Of a DNA stretch of 22,545 bases, positions 8,701 through 17,027 are shown in pieces. Under the pieces are notes generated by a model. The model had not been told where the DNA came from. It saw nothing but the letters and a program-made list of their open reading frames with translations, and did no database searches. The translations under genes and the position numbers were made by a program. How positions within the stretch are numbered: the first letter of the stretch is position 1; each line of letters begins with the position of its first letter. Source of the DNA: Choristocarpus tenellus KU-1152. Its lineage: Eukaryota; Phaeophyceae. The stretch is taken from NCBI GenBank assembly GCA_964200185.2, contig CAXNAD020000284.1, forward strand, positions 1 to 22,545. The letters run 5' to 3'.

Positions 8701-11700
8701 CCTGACTCAAATTCTGTCCTCAATGCTAAACTTGATCCACCCAAGGCTACGAAGGTGTGTGGACATTTTGTTGTAATGAAGTCTCCTCAAAGGAGATGCA
8801 AGAGACAATCGGAGTTTCTCAAGCAGGATGTGTTACCCGTGAAGACGAGTGCCCTCAGGTTGAGTCCATGTTCCATATTGGGCCGGAATCTCTCACATCA
8901 CTGTTACACCTCTGTCAAAGGTGCTCCAAACTTCTATTCTGAAGATGCCTCACATGATATGGTTCAAACAGAAATACGTAGTATGGCATCTTGGAGATGT
9001 AAACGATGAGCAGTGAAGTAAATGCACTAACACAAAGTGTGAAGTTAGTAGTCAATTTCCCCACAATAGACTGTATGTGCTGTGACACTATGGCCCAGAG
9101 TGCAGCAAGATCTTCTTGTCAATGCCGAGAGTCCCCTGACCATTGAGGTTGGACTCTAATGCAGAATTAAATATTGCCTCTATCATCCACGACATGTGAA
9201 CCACTTTAAACATATGTGCAATGGCAATCCACTGTTTCATGATTTTACTCACGTGTTCCCCATGCCCCCCCTACAGTGAGCCTTTGTGTCAGGCCTTGAC
9301 ATACCTCGGCACAGACAATGCCTATCCTGTCTCCTCTCTGAAGGATCTCTCTTGGCAAATTCAGGACGATATGCTCCATTCTGCTCACTCTTTCATTAGC
9401 GCAGCTTTGACAGCACCCCAGCTCCTGGAAAATCCAATCCATGCATCCCTGTTTCCAACGGTGACAACAGCTGTGAGACCTCCTTATCAGTATCAGGATA
9501 CAAACGACTACATCACCTTCTGTCAAGATGTGGTTGGAGTGATGCAGAAGGATGAAATCAATTCAGACACTGCATCTCTTCAGGGTCCAGGCAAGGGCTA
9601 TGGTTGGAGCGGGGTATCCATGCCAGATGTATGTGCCCTAGAGGATTGCGCAGCTTCTTCAACCTCATCACCAGCTCAAACAGCTCAGTCGCTTGCCAGG
9701 GTAGCATGCCACCTGCTAGACTTTGCTGATTCTCTTGGAGGTATGAATGAATTCATAGCGGTCAATCTCCAGCCTATTCCAAACCGAAGTTGTCCTTATC
9801 TGTATGTGCTGTGAGCATGTACAGAGGGTACTATTGTAAGTCCTGCTAACCCTAACCCAATCAAGTGCCTCAGTGAACCTTTTTGGCGGTATAAGTGAAG
9901 CACACGGAAATGGTTGCGATGTTTGTCTCCTGCCATATCACAAAAGCCCTGATCGGCCTTGTACATGTTGCAAATGTTGCCTTAGAGAGTTGCACGGTCT
10001 GTGATTGTGTATCCTGTTGAGATACAGTGAGTCTTTTTTTTTTTTCTTATAATGAGATACTCCAGCAACGAGAACGGTGCATCTTGAATAGTTTACTCTA
10101 CTCCTGTAATTATTTGTAGTACAATACTGCTCGAGTTTTAAACAAAAAATATGTTTTGCCTGGAGAAAATAGTCAACCGAAAATGGTGTTGTCTTGTACA
10201 TGCACCCCCCTCTCTTCTTGTCAAAAAATGTACTTAACATAGTATGTACTGAGAGTTCTCTGTCATTCTACCTCAAGCTGCTTCCACAACACATGCCATC
10301 AATCAATTTGCATCACTCTATGAACGGCTCCAGGTGGTGGGCATAAATCTGGTCCTGGCAAGAACAGACTTTGGGCGAGCGCCATGGCAGGGATAGGGGT
10401 TTTAACAAAGCTCCCAAGTAATCACCCAGGCAAGGGCAGCACTTGTGAAGATGGTCGCTGGGGTCCACCCCTTGCCCTCCCCAATGCTGTATCAAAACTT
10501 CGACTCCTCCGGGAAACCTGGCTGGAGCGTCTACCTGGAGGTCCCAACCCTCAGCTGGTGGTACGATGTGCAAGACACTATGAGCGTGCAGCTGGCCTCT
10601 TAGTCTCTGCAGCTGTTGATACTGTCTCTAGCTTCATTGACCGGGTACCAAAGGCCTGGACCATACCATCTGCACCAGTAGCAATAGCTCCTTCCAGCTC
10701 TAACAGCGTCCCTACTGATGCATCCCAAGCCCAGGTCTCAGTCCCATCCCCACTTGGACTCCCACTTGGTGCCTCAGTTACAAGTCGGGCAGCTGCACGG
10801 GTGGACCTTGCTGGCGGTTGGACCGACACCCCCCCTGTGTGTTATGAAGAGGGAGCTGCAGTTTTGAACATAGCAATAACTGTTGATGGGAGGCGTCCAC
10901 TGGAGGCTATGGCAGAACGCATCCCTCAACCATGGCTGGAGCTAGTGTGTGAAGGGTGGTGTGAAGTGATGTGCACAAGGCTTGAGGACCTGGAGTGAGC
11001 CGATTTGTGATACTTTTCCTATTTCTATTTTTTTAATCTTGAGTTTGTTACAGCGATTTGAGGGTTTCACATGGAATTAATTAGCTTAGGAAAGAAGCAA
11101 AACATATATTTTTGGAGGCAATCTTTCTGGGGGATGGAGTCGTCTAGCTAGAGCTTGGTGTTCATTGTTTTCCAGGGGGTTTGTTGGGGTTTTTTCAGAG
11201 CATGCTGGACAATTTGAAGCACCATGTAGCAGACTTGTGTTAGTGACGTCCCTTGTGACATTTATTTCAGTCACGTGTTTCAGGATTGTTGTTGAAGTTG
11301 AACCTCTGCTTACTTTGATATTGACACGCTAACATACTATAAGTAGTTCGTTGCATTTCTCTTGGCAAATATAGGCTGCCAAGGACTCTAACAAGTAGTT
11401 GAGGTCTAAAGACAAAGTTGTACTGGAATCTCTGGAGAGCTTAGATCAGAGTCAGCGTTTGTTTTCATTCCGTTTTGAGAAGATTATGTCTTAACTGCCA
11501 CCAGTCTTGTCACCTTAAACATGTAATTGGGTTTCTTATTATCAAGATTGTGTTTTCTCTCTAGTGACAAATACTTCGAAGTATAACACTGTTTTTCTAG
11601 TGTGTATGGGACACCTTTGAGAGTCGTCTGTAATCACGTGTTATCTTGCAATACAAGAATGTTGAGGATGAGTTTGGTTCCTTCCCCCCATCATGCATTA

Positions 11701-14700
11701 ATCTTTCCACCACACCTGCACATATGCCGTTACCCTAATCCCAACTGTGCCTTAATTTCCAACCTCGCCCCTACTTTCCTTATCTTGTTTATATTCACAG
11801 GGACTATTGTGTTCCCCAGGCCCCAGCAGCACTGCTCAAGGCAGTTTTACTGTGTGCTGGGGTGATATCCATGGACACCCTTCCATCACTCAATCCCACC
11901 TCTGGACAGGATAGTGCCAACAGCCTTACCAATCAAATTGTACGCATCTTTGGTTCTGGTGGACTAAGGGTGACGTCGCGATCTATGCTACCCCAAGGCT
12001 CAGGCATGGGCACCAGCAGCATACTAGCCGGTATGTGGCTTTGCAAATTCAGCACAGACAAAACAAACACTGTTTTTTTCCTCATTTTTTGTCCCTTCTC
12101 ATGGCAATGATAAATCCTGACAGAAGTGAGTGTGGTGGTCGTATTTATGTAGGTAATGACTAAGGAAGAGGCCATGGTTCTAGGAGTGCCGGCAAGGTTC
12201 AAGAATGGCCTGTGACATGCTAGAATTGAGCACTTCGAGCATGACTTGAGCCTTCTAAGCCTTGCACCTGTGGCCCACTCTTGCTCCCTGAACTCTCTCT
12301 CTCTGTCTCTCTATCTCTCTCTTGACACATGATATTTGGTGTATTGCCAAGGTGCCCTCCTTAGTTCAGTGTGTATCGTGGCGGGACGTCCAATGTCAAG
12401 GTCTTCCCTGTTGCATGCAGTGCTAAAGGTCGAACAGATGATGACTTCTGGTGAGTCACTCCCTTTATTGCCCCACCGGTTGGTTGTGTCTCATTTAATG
12501 TCCAGTCTTAGCATCATGTTGATTTAACTTGTGATTTTGTTGACCACTTCATCCATCAATGCACAGAAACAGTGAAATTGACTGTTTTTTCGCTTGTTGC
12601 CGACTAAGTCTGAGAAATCCTAATTGCCAGCCAATAAGAAATGGGGGGGTAGCAGATGGTGCGACGGAATAACAATATTCTCACACGGCCACATCGTCCC
12701 TCCAACTGAATTTCCCCCTCTTGTTTTTACTTCAGAGAAGATAAACCCAATTGTATGGGCAAACCTGTGCTCAATCACGATTAAAGATACAGATATATAA
12801 CTAACTCGCTCACAATGTTCCCCAAGTATGGAGAGAGGGCGATTGAATAGAACGTTGGATGTTGTTGAACAGAATCCTATATTCCATGTTGGATTGGTTC
12901 AAAGGGTGGTTCACTAGTTCCTCCACCTCAGGATAATAAATGGGGCCATTTGGAGACGGGTTGCTGATTGAATCAACGAAATCTCTTGTTTATGAGGACA
13001 GAAATTAGTAGTATGTGGGACGAAGCGGCAGCATGAAGTCATTCCATCATGTTTTACGTATTCATCTCAAATATCAACAGGTTTTCAGTGTGGTATTCCA
13101 AGTCCAAACGAATTTCAGTCCCTATTAATTCCTATGGCACGCTCATACAGGATGAGACATACCAAGGCCTGGAACTTTGAACAAGTGGAAATAATATGAA
13201 AATATGCAAATGGCGACACCGTAGAGCATTTGTAGAAATGTAAAGATCTGGAGGAACAAGCCATTGAGAAGGCCTATCTCTTAGCTGCAATTGAAATTTT
13301 TGTCGACAATAGCAGCTGATTGCAATAACAAAGCTAGTTTTACTTTGGAATTTTCGAGATGTATCCTCTCTATAATCTTCTCTTACCAGGTGCAACTGTC
13401 TGTAGGAAGTGGTCGATGGCAATCAACCTATTGATCTTCAATTGCTATGCCCACTATGCTGTGTGTTGTGTGCATTGACCTTTCTATGTATGTTAAGGTA
13501 TTTACAATCTTACCTCGCATGAGATATAGACAAAATGGTATTTCTCAGGAGAACTTAAACAGGTTCAGATTGACATTCCCACACAACGGATGATGGAACA
13601 GGAGGGCCTTCTCCCTTTATTGTCAGACCTATTTGATTTGAAGAACAAAAATCTACCAGTACTGTTGTGCATATGTAAATGTCTAACTTACATATCTCTA
13701 CTGTTTAACAATTGGAGTGCTTAACATAGATTAAAGCACATTAACAAAAGTTGGGTTTTGGGGTCCCGAGTAGAACACCTAGGCTTGAAATTGGGAGAGA
13801 TCTCTTGTCCGTCTGTGGTCAATTATTTCACTAATTTTATACCCTTTGCTATTATGCTGACCTGATGAGGTATCTTGATCTTGCTCTCACCAACTTGATT
13901 TGTAATGATTGTGCAGGTGGGGGCTATCAAGACCAGGTTGGTGGTCTCATTGGTGGTGCCAAAATTTCCCGTACTGGGAGGGGCCTCCCACTAGAGGTGT
14001 GTGTGTGTGTTTGTATTATTAGCGGTAGTGCCTGTGGACATAATCTTTCTAACCCTAATTCTAACCTCAGTGCTTTAAACTACCAACAATAGTAGATCCG
14101 GTCTCTTGGACAAGAAGGTTCAACCGCCTTTGGCATCCCAGGCCCATCCTACACCCTGATCACTTATGCAGCCTAGTTTTGGTTGTAAGACAAGACTTTC
14201 TTGGTCTGGACAAACCTTGATCTGCACACTTGGAAGACATATCACTTATTGAAGAATCATTACTGATTTTATTACCGGCAATGTAGGTTAGGGTTAGGGT
14301 CGGGATTAGAAAGAAGTACACCAATTCAAAAGGTTCTTGGGGTTGGGTTTAGTTTATGTTTGTGCTCCAGATTTTTTATTGATTAAATTGAATGCGGACT
14401 TCGATACTCTTCAAAATCATGTTCCTACGCTATTTTCTCCCCTGCATGGAATTTTTGCTGTATAGTGAATGGGTACATGGTAGCACAATTATGGAAACAG
14501 CTTTGGTTTATACGCTTACAAAATTATTGAGAATTATTAGGTTCGACACCAAATGGCCATAGTACTCTGTACACTATACTTCAGTGTAATCTGGTATTGT
14601 TGGATTGATTGTTCAACAAGAATAACAAGGGCTTTTGCTTCAGTTTTCTTGCTGGAAAGGATTGAATGTTGACTTGTTTTCTTACCAGGAGAGAATCAGC

Positions 14701-17027
14701 TGTTGTCCTCATGCTATTGAATATTTTGATACTACACTTTTTTTTTCAAGCATGCATGAATCCCCAATAGCACCTGCACTCTGAAAAATTGCACACTTGA
14801 GAAGCCTAATGCACACTGATGATTGTTCCCAATATGTCCCTCTGATTCTACTCTGCAAAGTGCAGATACTTACTGAGGTTGTGTCCATGACTGCGGACTT
14901 TGAGGAAGAGCTTAACCAACGACTAGTGTTGGTTTTTACAGGGAAGCAACGCCTTGCCAGGTTTGAGAGCAATCCATCTTTCAGATTCTGCTGTCTTCGA
15001 CACAACTTAGCCAGTTGATACGCTGCAGTGAAGTGCTCTTAGTGGTGGGGGACTCCATGCACTGAAGTGGTGAACAAGTACTGAAGACATTACATGCCCC
15101 TTGGTTGCAAGTTCTACTAAGAACTGGATATTTTATGCCACAGGGGGGTGCAGCAGTCCATTACAAGTGCTGACTTGACTTGAAGATATATCCTGCATGT
15201 CCCTACACCAAAATCTGTTTTATGTTCTGGTCTATTGTTTTTTCTCTTGATGGGGCAAACCACGCCTAATCTGGTTCAGGAAACCACAGTTGATTGATTG
15301 ATTCAATAATCCTCCTCCGTTCCAATCTGACACTTTTCTGACCAGGGACCTACTTCAAGGAGTAGTGCGAGGCTGGCATGATCGCTTGCCTGCAACGTGT
15401 CATGCTGTGAAGGTTAGAGAGCACGCAGACAAATAACTCCTCATGTTACGTGCTGTGACATTCTGAGTGCTGTAGATACCTTTGTGCATTGTGTGAGAAT
15501 GCTGCTGACGTTTGCACCTCTTTGAAATCTCAACAGAGTATCAAGTATCCACTACCTGTTTTGTTCATGTCGCAAGATCTTGAAAATGAGTAGTTGTACA
15601 ATGATTAAAGACTGAATGTTGCCACTCTGCAGGCCCTGCGACTGAATGCAGAGAACGCTGCAAGGGTATGTGAAGAGAGTGACATTGAAGCTCTTGGTAA
15701 ATGCTTGACCTGCTATTGGGAACAGAAAAAGCTGATGGCTCCAGGTTAGTTTGTGCAAAGCAGGATGAGGATTAGCTCTCGTAGATCAATTGTGCAGTCT
15801 GTGTTTCACTTGTTGTGGCGAACCATTTTTCCCTCTCTCTCTCTCCCACAAATCCTGTTGGTGAACTGTGTCTAAGTACACTATCAGTGGCAATTTTTTG
15901 GTCTCCAGATGGAATGTTTATCTCTGGTCACAAATTTAATACATAGCTCCATGTATGCCTCCCTGGCGTCTTTTGCTTCTGTGCGTATTTTCCATGATGG
16001 GTTTGTGTACTTGGAACATACTGGTGTACTATATTTTGTTGGGGCATTGCCTATACACAAACCCCATGATTGTCCTCTCCAGTGTCTGCCTGTGGTGAGC
16101 TGGTTACATGGGTGCAAGTATTGTGAATCTAACAAATGAGATTAGCAGTCAGTTACTATCAAGATTGAGGGTTTGGGAATAATAGAAGAACAGCAATATT
16201 TTTGTCTAAAAATATATTTAAGGTTATGCATCACATTAGGCCAATAGAATTCCTTCGTTTCATACCATCAACTTTAAGCCCCCAACCTCAATCTAGCCCT
16301 AACACTGAATGTGTTTATGCCAGTCTTGGTCTCACCTCCCACATGATTCGGTCCTACCACATCTGACTCGGACCCTGATTAGTGCTTTCCTGCATTTATA
16401 ATAATAAACAACAATTTCATTTGCAGCCACCAACTACCCAACGACCTTGCATTCAGAATGTTCCATACTCTTCAATTTGTTTTAAAACATCCTACCCTTG
16501 CTTGGTCTGCCGTATGTGACTAATCTTCTTTTTCCTACACCTCTTCCTGACTTGTTTGAATTTGAACCAGGAGCGGAACCTCAAAGTGTGGCAACAATAC
16601 TGTCCATCCTGCATCCGATCTGCTTAGGGTTGTCTGTATGCGGTGCTGGGGGGGGAGGCTTTATCGCATGCATCACCAAAAGTCGGGGGGAAAAGGTAAC
16701 TGATGATTGTTACTATTTTAAATTCATCATTTAAGTGATAAATTGATAGATCGAGATTTTAGTAGTCTTGTTCTCCTGGTCACGGTATGCCAGAGTTCTT
16801 CCTCTTCCACCAAGACCAGATTTGGATCTTGTCCCTTAACGTTTACATAGCTGTTCTCTAACTGCTTGCAATGATTGCCGATTTTGTCCCTATGGTGTAT
16901 GATTCAGGGTTTTGCGGAGGTCACTGCAGCGGTTTCTGCTACAGAGATTCAAAGCATGAGCAGTGCAACAGTGCATAGAGCTTGCATTGATCCTGTTGGG
17001 CTAGAGGTGGACGTGGACATGGGTTAA
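2299..17027 (+). CDS. FKGP: Bifunctional L-fucokinase / GDP-L-fucose pyrophosphorylase, 5'-partial, 14 exons
   Basis: Salvage enzyme, normally cytosolic: an N-terminal domain makes GDP-fucose from fucose-1-phosphate and GTP, and a C-terminal GHMP kinase phosphorylates L-fucose with ATP. Spliced model: 2299-2735, 6915-7075, 8016-8498, 8827-8920, 9277-9740, 10334-10994, 11801-12030, 12352-12450, 13917-13996, 14866-14960, 15346-15412, 15633-15744, 16571-16695, 16908-17027. That is 3228 nt, or 1075 residues plus TAA. Every intron is GT...AG and every phase agrees. Visible residues 1-20 match the end of the pyrophosphorylase domain (ARVFPIL, LWMQD). Residues about 552-620 match the hinge (SGPGKN, RCARHYERA). 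Kinase motifs: substrate loop RVDLAGGWTDTPP (about 702-714), ATP loop PQGSGMGTSSILAG (about 831-844), and CGAGGGGF (about 1018-1025). About 450-500 N-terminal residues are missing, left of the window. Family assignment of the kinase half is firm; exons 2-4 are the least certain. Confidence 0.9.
2865..2985 (+). repeat. Telomere-like TTAGGG tracts
   Basis: GGGGTTAGGGTTT at 2865-2877 and TAGGGTTAGGGATAGGGTT at 2967-2985, with unrelated sequence between. Confidence 0.85.
3362..3383 (+). repeat. Telomere-like TTAGGG tract
   Basis: Three consecutive GGGTTA units lying 22 bases before the 87-bp tandem array. Confidence 0.92.
3405..3650. repeat. 87-bp tandem repeat, 2.8 copies
   Basis: Units start at 3405, 3492 and 3579 with GATACCATYAATGCTGACTG. 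The copies are nearly identical, with two substitutions seen. 87 is a multiple of three and the array has no stop in one frame on each strand, so both strands show long open frames. I take these as repeat artefacts rather than genes. Confidence 0.95.
3931..4012. repeat. 22-bp tandem repeat, about 3.7 copies
   Basis: Unit TTGTATCAATCTATATTCAT plus two bases; copies begin at 3931, 3953, 3975 and 3997. The last copy is shortened. Confidence 0.92.
4463..4472 (+). repeat. Short TTAGGG tract abutting the 33-bp array
   Basis: TAGGGTTAGG ends exactly where the first 33-bp unit begins. Confidence 0.8.
4473..4794. repeat. 33-bp tandem repeat, about 10 copies
   Basis: Consensus TTTGATAYGATATTTATACC followed by ATTTTRTCTTGTC, period 33 with occasional 34-35 bp units. 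The period is three-divisible, so the minus strand is open for about 69 codons (Lys/Tyr/Ile-rich 11-residue repeat). No other coding sign is seen. Confidence 0.95.
4887..4918 (-). repeat. Longest interstitial telomere-like tract
   Basis: Five consecutive CCTAAC units, perfect, with the G-rich strand on minus. It is the longest such tract in the window and opposite in orientation to most of its neighbours. Confidence 0.96.
5116..5611 (+). repeat. Three regularly spaced TTAGGG tracts
   Basis: Two-unit tracts at 5116-5129, 5357-5371 and 5599-5611, spaced 241 and 242 bp. The tract at 4887 is 229 bp before the first. The sequence between them does not look repeated. Confidence 0.88.
6150..6765 (+). 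repeat. Four further TTAGGG tracts
   Basis: Tracts at 6150-6164, 6424-6436, 6515-6529 and 6743-6765, all with the G-rich strand on plus. The last contains one degenerate unit (GGATTA). Confidence 0.88.
6915..7075 (+). CDS. FKGP: FKGP exon b (middle region)
   Basis: Acceptor CCCTTTTTTGTCAG|G after a strong pyrimidine tract; entry phase 2 matches exon a. It encodes VDHRANCASVDVQDEP..., then an amphipathic stretch TRTLQECGLWMEALSTLRRE. Donor GTTTGT at 7076 (phase 1). It has no recognised homology. It is accepted for its phase fit, splice sites and composition. Confidence 0.5.
7076..8015. other. FKGP: FKGP intron
   Basis: Contains short telomere-like pieces at 7507-7516 and 7888-7898, a C-rich run at 7958-7976 just before the acceptor, and an 83-codon open frame at 7593-7844. 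That frame cannot be spliced in with matching phases by any GT I found, so it is left unannotated. Confidence 0.55.
8016..8498 (+). CDS. FKGP: FKGP exon c (insertion in the middle region)
   Basis: Acceptor TTGAGCAG|AT, entry phase 1; perfect GTGAGT donor at 8499 (phase 1). A second acceptor, CACCTGCAG|AC at 8049, is also in phase and would remove 11 residues. The start is Pro/Thr/Ser-rich and disordered-looking. It is followed by a likely helix (VLNAVVSILERYSALKRGYF), a hydrophobic patch (VLLFLPPPL), and a Gly-rich tail. No close match is known to me in animal or plant enzymes. Confidence 0.6.
8499..8826. other. FKGP: FKGP intron
   Basis: 328 bp of unremarkable sequence; nothing else seen. 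Confidence 0.55.
8827..8920 (+). CDS. FKGP: FKGP exon d (middle region)
   Basis: Acceptor CAAGCAG|GA, entry phase 1; donor GTGCTC at 8921 (phase 2). It encodes CVTREDECPQVE and then GPESLTSLLHLCQR. It was inferred because exon c (phase 1) cannot join exon e (entry phase 2) directly, and this piece repairs the phase on both sides. Confidence 0.5.
8921..9276. other. FKGP: FKGP intron
   Basis: 356 bp. Only a C-rich polypyrimidine tract before the acceptor (CCCCCCCTACAG) stands out. Confidence 0.55.
9277..9740 (+). CDS. FKGP: FKGP exon e (middle region to hinge)
   Basis: Entry phase 2, donor GTATGA at 9741 (phase 1). The first two thirds (SEPLCQALTYLGTDNAYPVS...) have no recognised counterpart. 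The end, SLARVACHLLDFADSLGG, matches the A-R-A-L-A-x-V-A-D-x-L segment that precedes the G-G-x-x-S-G-P motif in animal fucokinase, which anchors this exon in the gene. Confidence 0.7.
9741..10333. other. FKGP: FKGP intron
   Basis: 593 bp with a TAACCCTAACCC tract at 9847-9858 and a T-run near 10034-10045. A 100-codon minus-strand open frame here lacks any recognisable feature. Confidence 0.6.
10334..10994 (+). CDS. FKGP: FKGP exon f (hinge and kinase motif 1)
   Basis: Acceptor CTCCAG|GT, entry phase 1, regenerates GGGHKSGPGKNRLW, aligned with G-G-x-x-S-G-P-x-x-N-x-x-W of the family. Then follow VRCARHYERAAGLL (strongly conserved R-A-A-R-H-Y-E-G-A), a roughly 50-residue Pro/Ser/Ala/Val-rich insert, and the substrate-binding motif RVDLAGGWTDTPP with AAVLNIAITVDGRRPLEA. 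Donor GTGAGC at 10995 (phase 2). This is the strongest exon in the window. Confidence 0.92.
10995..11800. other. FKGP: FKGP intron
   Basis: 806 bp. Contains the perfect 14-bp palindrome ATACTTCGAAGTAT at 11571-11584; otherwise featureless. Confidence 0.7.
11801..12030 (+). CDS. FKGP: FKGP exon g (ATP-binding motif)
   Basis: Acceptor TTCACAG|GG, entry phase 2; donor GTATGT at 12031 (phase 1). It encodes DYCVPQAPAALLKAVLLCAG, then IVRIFGSGGLRVTS and the GHMP phosphate-binding loop PQGSGMGTSSILAG, all close to the fucokinase family. Confidence 0.93.
12031..12351. other. FKGP: FKGP intron with CT microsatellite
   Basis: 321 bp; CT-rich run at 12293-12322. Confidence 0.75.
12352..12450 (+). CDS. 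FKGP: FKGP exon h
   Basis: Acceptor TTGCCAAG|GT, entry phase 1; donor GTGAGT at 12451 (phase 1). It encodes SSLLHAVLKVEQMMTSG, equivalent to the helix L-I-H-A-V-L-H-L-E-Q-V-L-T-T-G of animal fucokinase. Confidence 0.92.
12451..13916. other. FKGP: FKGP intron
   Basis: 1466 bp. The plus strand near 12985-13318 reads as one frame interrupted only by a TGA and a TAG, and the minus strand has a 96-codon open frame at 13132-13422. Neither resembles a protein I know. A decayed insertion is possible but unproven. Confidence 0.6.
13917..13996 (+). CDS. FKGP: FKGP exon i
   Basis: Acceptor TTGTGCAG|GT, entry phase 1. It encodes GGGYQDQVGGLIGGAKISR, the invariant G-G-x-Q-D-Q-x-G-G segment of fucokinases. 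The donor GTGTGT at 13997 lies inside a GT microsatellite (phase 0). Confidence 0.92.
13997..14865. other. FKGP: FKGP intron
   Basis: 869 bp. Begins with a GT dinucleotide run (13997-14010). Telomere-like tracts lie on opposite strands at 14050-14066 and 14286-14304. Confidence 0.75.
14866..14960 (+). CDS. FKGP: FKGP exon j
   Basis: Acceptor AGTGCAG|AT, phase 0; donor GTTTGA (phase 2). It encodes ELNQRLVLVFTGKQRLAR, matching the L-L-L-V-Y-T-G-K-T-R-L-A-R strand of the family. Confidence 0.92.
14961..15345. other. FKGP: FKGP intron
   Basis: 385 bp, nothing notable beyond a TTGA repeat near 15290-15303. Confidence 0.75.
15346..15412 (+). CDS. FKGP: FKGP exon k (67 bp)
   Basis: Found by homology only: acceptor CTGACCAG|G, entry phase 2, completes Arg and reads DLLQGVVRGWHDRLPATCHAVK. 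This fits N-L-L-Q-D-V-L-R-S-W-x-x-R-L-P of animal fucokinase. Donor GTTAGA at 15413, phase 0. Confidence 0.9.
15633..15744 (+). CDS. FKGP: FKGP exon l
   Basis: Acceptor CTCTGCAG|GC, phase 0. It encodes the helix LRLNAENAARVCEESDIEAL and CYWEQKKLMAP, matching C-L-T-S-Y-W-E-Q-K-K-L-M-A-P of the family almost exactly. Donor GTTAGT (phase 1). The preceding intron (15413-15632) is 220 bp. Confidence 0.93.
15745..16570. other. FKGP: FKGP intron
   Basis: 826 bp with a CT microsatellite at 15831-15845. Between 15884 and 16139 both strands are stop-free in one frame each; no protein is recognised. Confidence 0.75.
16571..16695 (+). CDS. FKGP: FKGP exon m (GHMP motif 3)
   Basis: Acceptor GAACCAG|GA, entry phase 1; donor GTAACT (phase 0). 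It encodes the third GHMP motif, LSVCGAGGGGFIACITK, with an uninterrupted G-run (GGGGGGG) at DNA level that could be slippage-prone. Confidence 0.94.
16908..17027 (+). CDS. FKGP: FKGP terminal exon n
   Basis: Acceptor GATTCAG|GG, phase 0, stop TAA at 17025-17027. It encodes GFAEVTAAVSATEIQSMS and ends ACIDPVGLEVDVDMG, equivalent to the closing strand (E-V-D-x-x-G-L) of animal fucokinase. The enzyme therefore ends at its normal position. The preceding intron is 212 bp. Confidence 0.9.
   Translation, partial: GFAEVTAAVSATEIQSMSSATVHRACIDPVGLEVDVDMG

Noticed and set aside
10278-10395. Plus frame reading SLYERLQVVGINLVLARTDF
   Set aside because: The overlapping frame from 10334 gives the family motif GGHKSGPGKN and fits the splice phase; this frame stops at once.
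15884-16139. Overlapping open frames on both strands in an FKGP intron
   Set aside because: No recognisable protein, no splice sites in matching phase; length within chance expectation.
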